This document shows positions 47,557 through 59,070 of a stretch of DNA of 64,000 nt, one piece after another. Each line of letters begins with the position of its first letter. Position 1 is the first letter of the stretch. Location of the stretch: the NCBI GenBank assembly GCA_905221605.1, contig CAJNDS010002401.1, positions 860,542 through 924,541 on the forward strand, written 5' to 3'. The DNA is from Symbiodinium natans (lineage: Eukaryota > Sar > Dinophyceae > Suessiales > Symbiodiniaceae). The position numbers and the translations under genes were made by a program. The notes beneath the pieces were generated by a model. It saw only the letters and a program-made list of their open reading frames with translations. It did no database searches and had not been told where the DNA came from.

Positions 47557-49145
47557 TTGCCTTGCGCAAAGAGGGCAAAGAGGGCTTCTTGCCTTCTGCA
47601 TGGGCTGGCAGAGACCAGGCCGACAACACGTAACCATTTTTGTCACTTAGCTGAGCATGTAGGGCTTAGCCTTCAGGGTTTACGTAGTGTGGTGGTTGAA
47701 GTCAACAAGGCCTGGCAAGTTCTCTATGCCACCGATACTTTCTCACCCAGAATCATGCATGGCCTGTGTTCCAGCTACAATCGCAACCATGAAAAAGCAA
47801 TTTGGTACGGAGCATGAAGAGATTATTTGGATCCAGGAGCTTTACAGAAAACGGTGTGGAATGAAGCTGAGTTTTTGGTCTCAAGAGCGTAAGGTGTGCT
47901 GAAAGGGGGTCACAATGCGCAAGGCAGGGCAAGAGCATGGCAAACGAGGGCCCCGCCGAGACTTTGTCAGCAGCTCGCGGCACTTATGGGCTCTCGGGAA
48001 AGATGGGACTTCTCCAAACCCTACACATTGGGTGCTTCGGCAATTTGGCAATAGGATCTGGGAAAATGAGACTTGGCACCAGGCAATAGTCTTCTTGCCT
48101 CTGAGGCACGGGAGAACTTGTGCTTGCGAGGGCGATCAGGAAGCGGCATGGCGCACCGAAGTTGGGCCCCGGATGGCAGCAAAACAACCGGCGCAAGCTG
48201 AAGGGAAGGGGGAACAGCAAGCCGAGAGGGAGGGAGCAGGAGAGGGAGAGAGCGCCTTTTCTTGTGGGACGCACGCGGCCTTCGCTGAAAGACAGTGGCC
48301 TGCCAAAAGTTGCCTTAGACTTCCTGAAACCTTAAGCTCGGGCCCCACAACCCCATCACCCCCCCCCCAACCCCGGCCGTCAGAAGCGCCACATTTTCGG
48401 ATCTGCCTCGCAGCCTACTGCTCCAGCACACCGTGGACGGCCCCGCGGGCTCTGAGCCAGGCCTCGCCAAGTCTACTGAGGCGGCGGATTCGATCATAGA
48501 TATATATATATATATATACATATATGTATGTATGTAGCAGACAAAGACGAAGACAGGAAAACCATAGGTGTGGATCATGGGGGGGGGTGACCATATACAT
48601 ATATATATATATATACATATATTCGACCTTCTTCCCTATATGCAGATGCAGATGTATATGTATGTGCGTCTGCAAAATGAGTGCCGACATGTACTGTACT
48701 TGTACAAATGAGCCAACCTAGGTTCAGCCCCTTGTGGAGGGTAGGGGGCTTGGCTTTGTATTGTGTAGAGAGGCAAACCTAAGCTCAACTGTTCCTAGGC
48801 CCCCCTTTCGAGAACACCATTCTTGTCGCGTAATTATAAATACAGAAGTAGCAAACCCCCAAACCCTAAACCCTAAAGCCCTAAAGCCCTAAACCCTAAA
48901 CCCTAAACCCTAAAGAGATCCCACCTCCGCCTCGGCCTGCTCGCAATCAACCGCGAAGTCCAGCGGCGTGGCGCCATCCATGCGCTGGCAGTTCCTGGCT
49001 TCCCGTTCGCAGGGCTGGTTTAGGGGTTTAGGGTTCAGGGGCTTAGGGGTTTTGGGGGGTTTCGGGTTTAGGGTTTAGGGTTGTTTTTCTCTCCCGGTGT
49101 AGGGTTTAGGTTTCTTTTTGCGGTTTAGGGTTTAGGGTTTAGGGT
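47557..49145. other. Right end of the cysteine synthase array and flank
   Basis: Spacer of the array unit continues to about 48500, then (TA)n tracts (48500-48520, 48600-48620), short CCCTAAA and TTTAGGG runs (48858-48915, 49017-49142) facing each other. The array therefore ends near 48.5 kb. No gene recognised. Confidence 0.5.
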
Positions 49146-49845
49146 CTACTCGTTGATGGTGTTGCTTCTTTGTCGAGCGCACGTCAAATGCCCGATGCAT
49201 GCAAGAACATGTAGCACGCTCCAAACTATTGTTTGTGGCTTGCGCCGGCATAGCTGTTTACGTACATACCGTGTGACTCGACAGTGCGCACCATCCGAAT
49301 CCGCTTGTTTGACGCTTAAATCTTCTGCAGACCGACTGCATGCAGGTAACGGCTCTACACTCCATCTACTCCACATCGACCGGCACTCCACAACCAAAAA
49401 ACAGAACCAGAAGGCACCTGAAATCCACTTTAAGCTGTTGAGTACCCGAAGCTCAGACCTTCCCAAAGCCATTGGACAAGCAATCCCGCCGGTGGAGCAG
49501 GTCAGCACCGGCAGAATGGAGAATGGACAGGGCTTCGACCTGGCAGCAGCTTCGCTTGTTCTTCTTGGGGAACCGCGTATGGGTGGACTAAGCTTGGCCC
49601 CACAGGGCTGCGCATCAGAGCAGAAAGCAAGTGGAATGGGATTGAATCGGAGGGCTGCTGCTTGTGCCACCTCTTCTGCCGAAGAGGTAAAAACTCGGGG
49701 AACGGTCGATGATGGTTGCTTCTTTGCCCCGCCTGACCAGCGATGGCCGCCACATGAGCTGGACACAGCGACGACGAGACGCTGCCGTCCTCGAGGCTTA
49801 GCTGTACATATACATATATATATATATATCTCTAACATAACCTAA
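49146..49845. other. Segment open on both strands (about 230 codons each); function unknown
   Basis: The plus strand is open from 49153 to 49845 and the minus strand from 49838 to 49146 with no stops. Neither translation resembles a family I recognise. The minus reading has a hydrophobic stretch (ISGAFWFCFLVVE) and agrees with the strand of every other gene here. Splice-like sites could confine a shorter exon. It may be a single exon or chance in GC-rich DNA. Confidence 0.3.
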
Positions 49846-50104
49846 TAGACATATTATGGGTAATGCAGCAATGTGTGTATATAATCCTTTGTGGCCTTAG
49901 GTCTTGCGCACGTCACTTGCCCACGCCACCAGCTCTTCTCCTTCCCCTTGCCCTTGCCCCTGCCCCCTCCACCTGCCCCTCTCCCTCTGCCTCTGCCCCT
50001 CTCCCTCTGCCTCTCCCTATTGTTTACTCTTCTTCATCTTCTTCTTCCCAGGGGTTTGCGATCAACACTCTTTCTCTCTTTTGTATGGAGAGGGGTTTGA
50101 ACAC

Positions 50105-50198
50105 GCTTCTTCTTCTTCTTCTTCTTCTTCTTCTTCTTCTTCTTCTTCTTCTTCTTCTTCTTCTTCTTCTTCTTCTTCTTCTTCTTCTTCTTCTTCTT

Positions 50199-50246
<48 letters not shown>

Positions 50247-50312
50247 TTCTTCTTCTTCTTCTTCTTCTTCTTCTTCTTCTTCTTCTTCTTCTTCTTCTTC
50301 TTCTTCTTCTTC
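50105..50312. repeat. (CTT)n trinucleotide microsatellite
   Basis: About 69 TTC/CTT units with two single interruptions near 50200 and 50222. All frames are open on both strands (Ser, Leu, Phe, Lys, Glu, Arg runs), hence several spurious ORFs. Confidence 0.97.
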
Positions 50313-50409
50313 TGCTGGGCATGGCGGGGGGGAGCGCACCCGAGGTCCGTCCTGGTACACGAAGTGAGACAGCTGAAAACCTGCGCGCCCCGCAAAAGGG
50401 CTTATAATA

Positions 50410-51245
50410 AGTATATTCATGCGCCCTTTTACTCACTTTACGCTTTCACCTCTGGATCTAGGATATAATCATTAGGGTCTTTAGGGGTGGTTTGTGAAGG
50501 TGAGAAAGGTGTGTGAGAGTGAGTGGTTCCGTTCATTTTGCTCACTTCATTCGCTCGGTCACTTCGTTCATACGTTAACAAGGGTTTTTAAGGGAGTTAC
50601 AGGAGCTTTGGGGCGGCTAACAAGATGATAAGGGTGTTTTAATGCTTTTATTAGGTTTAGTGCGTACATGTGATGCATTAGATAAAAGTGAAGAGATTTC
50701 CCGTCCCTTGAGATTCTATTAATAGTGTAGTTCATGCACTCATTGCATTCGTTCTATTATCTATTATTCTTCACTTGTATTCTCTTCTCACGCTTTTAGT
50801 AAGCTCTCTATCACCAACCTTCGTGAAGATAATAAGCGTACTAATAATGGCCCTTTTGATCTTTTAGTCTGCAATTTTAAAAATTTTCTTGTCTTCTTCT
50901 TTCTCACTTTTTCTTATCTTTTCATATAATTCCTAAAGAGCGTACTAAAAGAGAGAACAAAACCCCAATATTATTATATTATTGTGCTTTCTTGCATTTT
51001 TAATTGAATTTTAAGGGGTCTTTAATTCATTTCGCTTGTAATATTATAATAAGGCCTTAAAGACCCCCTTTATGATTCTAGACTGCCTTTATCTTTTCAC
51101 CGAAGGGAAAGCACAACACCACTATCCGGTCGCCGAGAAACAAAGAAAAAACGTGCGCAATCTCATCTGAATATAGGGTGTGATCATATCCGGAATTGTG
51201 CCCTGTACTCCGGAAGTATTAGGGGCTGTCCCTTCTGGATTTGCA
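50410..51245. other. AT-rich island, compositionally foreign to its flanks
   Basis: The sequence changes from GC-rich to strongly AT-rich (for example ATATTATTATATTATTGTGC near 50970) and back by 51.25 kb. It contains a foldback at about 51013-51072 (AAGGGGTCTTTAA facing TTAAAGACCCCCTT). No ORF longer than 60 codons. It could be an inserted element or organelle-derived DNA; nothing decides. Confidence 0.5.
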
Positions 51246-51299
51246 ACAGGTACATTCCTTCCACACTGGTTGACCGACTAGGAATCCCCTCACTTTAAG

Positions 51300-52690
51300 A
51301 CTTGAAGAACACGAAGTGCTCCGACGCTTGACAGGGAGTTACAATGAAAGTCTCATTTCTCTCACACTCTCTCTCTCTCTCTCTCTCTCTCTTGACCCCG
51401 CACCAAAGCAACACTTGAGGGTGTCGGACTTCGAGTTGCGAGTCCCCAAGTCCTCCGCAAGCTCAAGTGCCGGAGCTGTAGGCGCATTGACATCTGCACC
51501 TGGTACAGGGCCAAAACAAGTGCCGTCAGCTCGAAACTGCTTCAACGCGCTCTGCAGGACCATCCAGCACATTTCAACTCATCTCCAGAACGCGGCACAC
51601 ACGTCTGAACACAAGGGACTCAGGCTTCGGCCGTGCAAAACCAGCCTCAGAACTTCAGTCGACCGCATGCCTTGAGGGCGATTCTGTGGAGCACGAAAGG
51701 GAACCAGACTCGCGTGGGTTCTTTGAAATGTGGCCTCACGCAAGCGTGCGCGGGTGCGCTGAAACTTCAACTCACACATAGAACGCGCAGTCAGAGTTGC
51801 AACAACGCCACGACAGAAGGATGCTGCTGCGATGTGTCCCTCGAGATGCTATAGCGGGTGACCATGATACTCGGCAGAAACCACAATCCCACGGCTTGTT
51901 CTCTGTTTGCTACAGTACTTGCATTACGTACGGATCTGCCGGGCAACCAGCGCAGGTTCTGCGGCTTCAGCACCGCAACGTGCGCTGCCCGCTCGCCGCT
52001 GCTCCGCAGCGGCGCGTCGAGGAGGCCGCGGAGGCTCGTCTTGGCAAAGGAATCGCAGGCACAGTGGGGACTTGATCCCACCTACAGTGTACCTTCCTTC
52101 CTGGCGAGTGTTGAAGTTAGTGCTGGCGGGGAAAGATATCACAAAGGCCCCACATCTCACCCACATTTCCACTCTCCGGGCCTTGGCCTGCACCTTGTGG
52201 CAAAGGGCCTGCACCAAAATGCACTGCCCAAATCTCCGAGAATGCTCACAATCCCCTCCCACCAATATTGAACCCCCAGGTACCCCCGAAAATAAAATAC
52301 CCCCAATATACTGTAATATAACTACAGAATGTGGCATTTAATGTTAGGGGGAACAGGGGGTGCGTTTAATATCGAGGGGAGGGGGATTATCCTAGAGCAA
52401 CCCCTCTCTCTCGCTCTCGCTCTCGCTCTCGCCCTCCCGAAGTCTTCCTTTGCCTGGTAAGCCCGGAGCACTGTGGGGTCTCCGTCTGGAGCATGTACAA
52501 AGGCAGTGTGCAGCTTCTCCACTACAGCCCGCGGAAAACCGGACCTCAGGCAGCAGTCATGGACAACCAACCACCAGCCAGGCGCTGCTATATTATATAA
52601 CTATATATATTTTTTCCTATCAATTATTCTATTATGCATAATTATACAGTATCTGCCACAGTCTTTCGGCTGCTACCCTTGAGCTGGAGG
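51300..52690. other. Mixed region 3' of the SET/unknown gene, no recognised gene
   Basis: Contains (CT)n at 51365-51392 and (CTCTCG)n at 52405-52432. A GC-rich minus-strand reading around 52040-51910 (AKTSLRGLLDAPLRSSGE) looks coding by composition but has no recognisable match. Confidence 0.35.
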
Positions 52691-52692
52691 CT

Positions 52693-52900
52693 TCACAGAA
52701 GCTGTGCTTTGTCAAGGCGCTTCTTCTCAAAGTCCGGGTCATCGTAGAATGGCCGACCATGGTCGGTCTCTCCACCTAGCTCATTCGCTCATAGATGCAA
52801 GTGCGCTTCCCTCTTACCTTCGGAGGCGTGGGTCCAGAACATGCCACCGAGCCCTCGGCGCTTCTTCCGCCAGTCAGCCAAGCTCATCTTGCGGACATTC
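52693..52900 (-). CDS. Two 3'-terminal exons of an unidentified protein
   Basis: Exon 52900-52818 encodes VRKMSLADWRKKRRGLGGM and FWTHASEG and ends in a textbook donor (G then GTAAGAG). Exon 52775-52693 begins after CTAG and encodes GETDHGRPFYDDPDFEKK, then RLDKAQLL and a TGA stop. The phases join exactly. The charged tail suggests a soluble protein. It may be the end of the SET gene directly upstream, but no linking exon was found, and I do not recognise the family. Confidence 0.65.
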
Positions 52901-53616
52901 CTGCAGGCAGTTGCGATCTCGAAAGTGTGGACGAAGTGCTGCGTATACACATGTATACACTCAGCCGCGTCTTCAAGTGTTTTCCACAGGGTGCTGAAAC
53001 TCACAACTTCAGCGAACGGCCTCGACTCCCACCAATCCGGACCATAGGAGATGCAAAGCTCCTGTGGTCACATCTGGCCATCGGCCTGCTAGTGGCCAGC
53101 TACTCTGAACTCGCCAACGTCTCACAACCCAAACTCGAGAGTACCCCAAAGTCCTCGCCAGCTTTGATGTCCCGCAGGGCTGCGAAGCAGCCTCAGGCTC
53201 GTGGCGCTGAAACTTCTGCCGTCTGGACTCTCAACCCCAAGCGCGTGCGACGATCCTCGCCCACCACCCCGAAGCTCCAAACCCTCCCAGAACCAAATTC
53301 AATCATGCAATTTCAACATCGACGCCGCAAACACCCAGAGAAAAAACAGAAACACAACATCAGGGGATCTTGTGCTCGGGAAGCCCATGAGCTGCAGCAT
53401 CCGTGGACCCGTCACTTTGGCCGGGCCTTGGTTGTGATCTCGACATTGAATTCTCCCTTGGCTCTAGAAGTCCAGCAACACATTGGCATGCTCCCACTCA
53501 AAACCCAGGAGCTTACTGTCTAGAGGTCCGAATTAACTATGCCGACCTCTCTCTACCACAGGATTGATGGGACAAAAGATGACCGAAACCAAGAGAACGA
53601 CATCCTCCAAAGCAAC

Positions 53617-54696
53617 CCCACGGTCGAGCAGCGGAAGTCCACATTTGGGGTGTCCGCATGGTTGAATACGCTGCCCCGGCCCAGCGCCAGCTTCAGGCCC
53701 AGAGGGCGCGCCGTGGGCTCCTCAGCGCAACACCTACTACAGTAGCAAGTTGAGCCCGTGCGCGTTGTGCTGTCCTGCATCTTGTGTGTCTTGATGTGAA
53801 CCCTGAGTACAAATTACAAAGTGGCACCGGGATTTTGGGGTCGATTTTGCCACTTGAATCGAAGCTCCTGGTCTCCGTGCGCACTGAAGCGGTGATCCGC
53901 GAGGCAGTTCCCGAGGTCCCAGCGGCCCAGAAACATGGTCCTTGGATTGCATCGTGAGAGTCCATCCTTTTCTTGAGGAGAAAACCAAAAACAAATTCGT
54001 GGCAGAGTCCTCTCCGCCCAGTGGCGGCGCCAGCTCCACTATCTCCCCGGCTGCAATATCACGGACAGCAAACACCCCGTAGCCGTGGATGCTGGAAACG
54101 TCCACTTTGACTCGGTCGGAGAAAAGGTTGGACGGCAACACCTCGCCGTCCAGGTCCGAGCCTGTGGGGTTGTCAAAGTCTGACCCAGCCCCCGAGCCTA
54201 TGATCCTCCCTTAGTGACTTAGTGATCCCCTCTTGCCTGGCTCAGCCTGTGGTAGCTTCAGGCCCTGCTCTTCAAAAGCGGACAGAGACCACGCCACCAC
54301 ATCTTTCTGTTCTGAGGAAGCCGCCGCTGACCGGCAAACGCGTAGCTCAGCGCCCGCCGCCACCACAGAGGTCGTTCGCAGGCATAGGTGATGTAAGGCG
54401 ACGCCGTTCTGCTCCGTCACGTCCACGCTCCAGGTCACGTTTGCTTGCTCCTTCGAGACATCTGCGTACAGCATTCCCCAGCCAAGCGGGAAGTGCAGAC
54501 AGCCGTCACCAACATCATACAACCATCGCTGTAGCGTGGCAGACGGAATGTCCACAGACTTGAGGGGAATGGAATAGCAACGCTCCACAAGGGAACCCTC
54601 GTCCAGGGTTTCTTCAGCAAAAACTCCCATGCACCCATCACGCTCTTGCCAGGAGAGTGCCGCGACCCAGGCGGCTGAATCACTTGCAGCCGCCAT
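53617..54696 (-). CDS. SET-domain protein with two SET-like modules
   Basis: Exon 54696-54237 starts with ATG (MAAASDSAAWVAALSWQ) and carries a SET-like module: GCMGVFAEETLDEGSLVERC, then LGWGMLYADVS and AGAELRVC. A GC-AG intron of about 57 bp follows. Exon 54179 to about 54031 opens a second module (SIHGYGVFAVRDIAAGEIVEL). Exon 53720-53617 supplies the SET core (LALGRGSVFNHADTPNVDF; NHxxxPN is the cofactor-site signature). Between them, about 53957-53830, an exon is likely but its frame is unsettled. SET proteins methylate lysines of histones or other proteins. Module 1 lacks the NHS motif, so only module 2 looks catalytic. The C-terminal GEEL/Y motif was not found. Confidence 0.7.
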
Positions 54697-55171
54697 CGCG
54701 CAGAACTACATGTCTGCGTGCTAAGGTTGGGTTGGCTATTGCAGTGCAAGAGGTACTTGTGGGTTTGGGGAAGCTTTCTGGCATCCGTTGCAAGCGTGCA
54801 CCACTATACATTCACTAGATCATCTAAATAAGTTCAGAAGCAGCCAATTCCAACAAGCTCTCTGATGGCCACCCAGCGTATCGAATAACCTGCTCCAACA
54901 TGCGCTGCAGCTTGATTGAGAACTTGATGTGGTGGCTAGCCAGTGGGCAGCTAGAAACCCTGCGGTTTTGGTTACGAAAGACACATGATACTGTATGTGC
55001 CACAGTGCCACATGCTCACCATGCTTCACGCCTCTCTGCACCTGTGGGTCGCAAAATGCAAGCAAACCGTGAAGAGACATGAAGAGACTCTGCGCCCATG
55101 TACCAGAACCGTCCAGTACCACAGTAGCAACAGGTGGCACACAATTCATCGGTGGTCCTCCAAAGCGCTAC

Positions 55172-58100
55172 TCCGGAGGAGCTGCTTGAACTCTTCCTGC
55201 TTGGACATGATTCAGCATCCGGTGCTGACTCTGGCAGTTTAAACTCATCTCAAGAAGAGTGGTATAGTAGTAGAGGCAACGGCGTTTGTGAAGCGAAGGC
55301 TGTCTCTGATGCGCAACGGGCCCTTGCAAATCTGACGCAACACTTGTTGCTTGTTGCACTGGGGCCGCCACTGTCTCTGCCACCTCCGAGCGCGACAAGT
55401 TCACGGGTCATGGTGAACCGGGCCGTGAAACGCAAACACATCACAGCCCTGGTTTTCTCGTCCAGAAGCATGTTTCTTAGAGGCCCTGGCAGCGAACCCC
55501 CCCTCTGATGATGACAGAACCACTCTCCCAAATTCGGGGGTCCGTTGCTACTTGGCCCCTTCCTCGCTGGGCTTCCCCGAGGCCACGATGCGGCCCTTCG
55601 ACATCACCTTGAAAAGGAAGGATCAACTCGGGGAGTGGTTTATGACAATTATGAGGAGTTCACATGAGAACTACTCCCTCTGAGTGCTTTAGTAGTGCTT
55701 TAGGGGAATGGCATGGAAGGGCCGCAAGCTTGAAGCACGAACGGTCAACCGAGCGCGGCACGAAAACGCGATCGAACTTTCTGAGACGTTCCTCAGCGGG
55801 TTCAGTGGGCACAAGTCACTGGCTGCCCTTCAGGACCCAAGGGCTTTAAGCGCTTTGCCGGTGGCCCCGAGTGGCCCCAATTGCCATCGAGCATCGATTT
55901 CAGGCTGCAAGGCCACAACGCGCGCCCGATCCTTCAGCATAGGGCCACAAAGCAGCTCCTGCAAAAAGCAGAAGTGAGATTTCTTCCTACTGCATCACAT
56001 GCAGAGCCTGACTGCAGATGGACTTTGGTCAGCTGCCCAAAGATATGTATATATATATATATGTGTACATATAGCGAGGATGTGTCTGGTTATATATATA
56101 TATATATATTTGCCTTTCTGCGTGCGTCTGTTGCAAAGCTCCATGTAGTGCCTTCCCTCGGCAACTTGACAACCTTTGCCTCGAGGATCCACAGGGCTGT
56201 CGGGGCATCCACAGAGCCGAAAGGATCCTGAGTGGTGGCTTAAGGGGTAGAAGGGCTTACGGGCTTTGAAGGGCTTTAAGGGCTTTAAGGGCTTTAAGGG
56301 CTTTAAGGGCTTTAAGGGCTTTAAGGGCTTTAAGGGCTTTAAGGGCTTTAAGGGCTTTAAGGGCTTTAAGGGCTTTAAGGGCTTTAAGGGCTTTAAGGGC
56401 TTTAAGGGCTTTAAGGGCTTTAAGGGCTTTAAGGGCTTTAAGGGCTTTAAGGGCTTTAAGGGCTTTAAGGGCTTTAAGGGCTTAGGGTTTAGGTGAAAAC
56501 TTGTAGGGTTGCGGTTCAGGGGCTAGGGTTTAGCTTTCAAAAGCACTCTCTGCGGGTTAAAGTTTCGGTGGCCTTGCACCAAGTCTAAGACCTCGACACC
56601 TAGCAAACACCCTGCTCCTCTCACGCCGCCAATCCCAGCCACGAGTTAAGTGAGGCGCTGAAGCCGGGTGCGAGGGGAGCGAGTCAAGAAACCCAAAAGC
56701 GAAGCCCGTTGCCTTTCATGGCGCTGACAGAAGACCCATCTGTACCGTGCATGTCAAGCGGCATCCAGAAGAACCAGCTCCTCGGTATCCCCACACGCTC
56801 CCACCCCACGCAGACTTCGGCTACATGTTCAGGCGAGGTTGGCACTCGAGAACATTCAAGAACACACCTCCTACTACCAGATATGCCAGCAAAGCACAGC
56901 GTTTGCATTGTACGCCACCCTTGCCAGCGACACGCGCGCCCGCTGGCCGCCGGACAAGCCTCAGAGAACCATGAGCACTGCCAGCATAGTGATTTAACAA
57001 GAAGCAGCGACAGGAGTTGACATGACAGTGATGCCCAACCCTCCTAGCCTGACATGCCCTTACCTTCTCTTGTGATTGTGTCACACCAGGAAGTTCTAAG
57101 AATCGTGGGCAAGCGACTGATTCCACGCGCACCGATGAAAGCCTCGTCCCCACCTGCAACACAAGAGCGCTTTCGAGCCGGAGCATGCAGTCTTTGCCCA
57201 TGGTCACTTCCCCTGCCTACAACCCCTAAGCCTACTTTGAAAGCTTTACTTACTGCAGGCCAAACTCAAAATCAGTCACCTGCACGCCCTGGAAACACAA
57301 AGGGAAGGGGGGGGGGGGGGGATGTGGACTAGGGACTAGTGTAGACACCCTTTCGTCAAAGGTACATGGTCAGTTCTCAAGATGATGGTCCCTTTTTGGG
57401 CACCCTTAATTTTGGGGTCAAATTACCTTATAGTCGTACTAGAGAAGTGACCACATGGTCTTTGCACACCCTGAGCCTGAAGAGAACCCCAGGAGTATTC
57501 TGAGCCTGGCAGGAGCTTCAGGTCGCCATCCAGGCCCGCAGCTGCGACGGCCTGGCGATATTTGGCCTGCATGCGGCTGAGAGTTTTTGCGGGCAGTTAG
57601 GGTTGTTTGGGGTTTAGGGCGAATAGGTTTAAAGGGTTCCAGGTTTGTACGGCTGCTTAAGGGCGGCCAACCAGGCTTTAGGGGTTTTGACGTGACATCA
57701 GGCTGCAGGGGCAGATATCTCTATTTGCCCAAACCCCTTGCGGGGTCCTCATCGAACTCCTGGCCAAAGACCACATTCTCACGCAGGGTGCCCTCCGCGA
57801 TGTGGGGGACTTGCGCACCTAAGCCGAAGCGTTGGGAACTAAAACCGGCACCTGGCCATTTTCCCAAGGCTGTGAATCGCGCAGCACATACACGCATGCA
57901 GTGTTCAACACCGCTTCATGTGTACACACGCATGAAGGGCAGCCATGAGAGTGCTTCATTGCTTTCCTGGGGTGGTCCAAGCATCCACCCGGTGCCCTAT
58001 TTCTGACAGTTCGCCACCCTAACCCCGGTCCGACTCCACGTTTGGACTTGACGCACCAAGCCTGAGCTGCGGGCTGTACCCACAGACATGCGGCCGGGAC

Positions 58101-58943
58101 AAGAAGGCCTTCTCTTCCTGGGCGAAAAAACCGAACAATACTTCGACTGCAAGGCTGGTACGCTACATACAGTACAGTGCATTTTTAAATATAGTATGTA
58201 CCGCCATGCCTGCTTCTGAGGGCGGCGCAAAACAGAAACCCTGCTGAATGAAAAAAAGTAGAGTATCTTTATGATATAAGCTATACTACATAAAGCATCA
58301 TGTATTGAAGCTTGACCAAGTGGCCGAGGCAGGATGGAGCTCCCCGAGCGCAGCTTCTAGAAGAGTGCTCTTCCTTGGGTGCTTCGGGTTCTGAAGGTGG
58401 GCTTTGGCGTTAAACCAACGGTGACGGCGGAGCAGAGAAAGATGATGTAGGTGATTAATGACTTTGTGGAGCAGATACCAGAAATCCAACATGTTCTACA
58501 CAGCACATTGGCAAAAGTGAAGAAACGGACATCATGCACGTCACTCACAGACCTTGTAAAGACTCCCAAGGAAGTGGCCTCGCTGGGAGCGACTTCTCTT
58601 ACGCTCGAAAATCGATTTGCCCCAAGCTTTCCCACACGTTGCCTCTGGCAACCAAGGTGTATTTTGGGCTCACGGGCTCCTGCCTGGTTCATGGGTGACA
58701 CCCTGAACCCTAAACCCTAAACCCTAAACCCTAAACCCTAAACCTTAAACCCTAAACCCTAAACCCTAAACCGAACTCAGCTTCGTTCACCCTTATGCTG
58801 TTATGCCAGGACACCCGGAGCCCACGCCACCGACAATCGCCACCATCTCCTGAGATTCGCCGCTAGCTTGCTCGAACAATGCTCCTTCTGATCGAAAGTA
58901 GGGGTCACGCAAAAACTACCAGTTAAAAGCAAGAATCCATTAT

Positions 58944-58994
<51 letters not shown>

Positions 58995-59039
58995 CAGTAG
59001 TAGTAGCAGTAGCAGCAGGAGCAGGAGCAGGAGCAGCAG

Positions 59040-59070
<31 letters not shown>

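Noticed and set aside
49863-50468. 201-codon ORF with poly-Leu/poly-Phe and the matching poly-Glu/poly-Lys/poly-Arg ORFs
   Set aside because: Translations of (CTT)n on both strands.
52795-53523. 242-codon plus-strand ORF
   Set aside because: It overlaps a minus-strand exon with good splice sites and phase (52900-52818), has no recognisable domain, and would be the only plus-strand gene here.
56266-56496. (KGF)n ORF of 76 codons
   Set aside because: Nonamer repeat inside a minus-strand intron; no flanking coding sequence.
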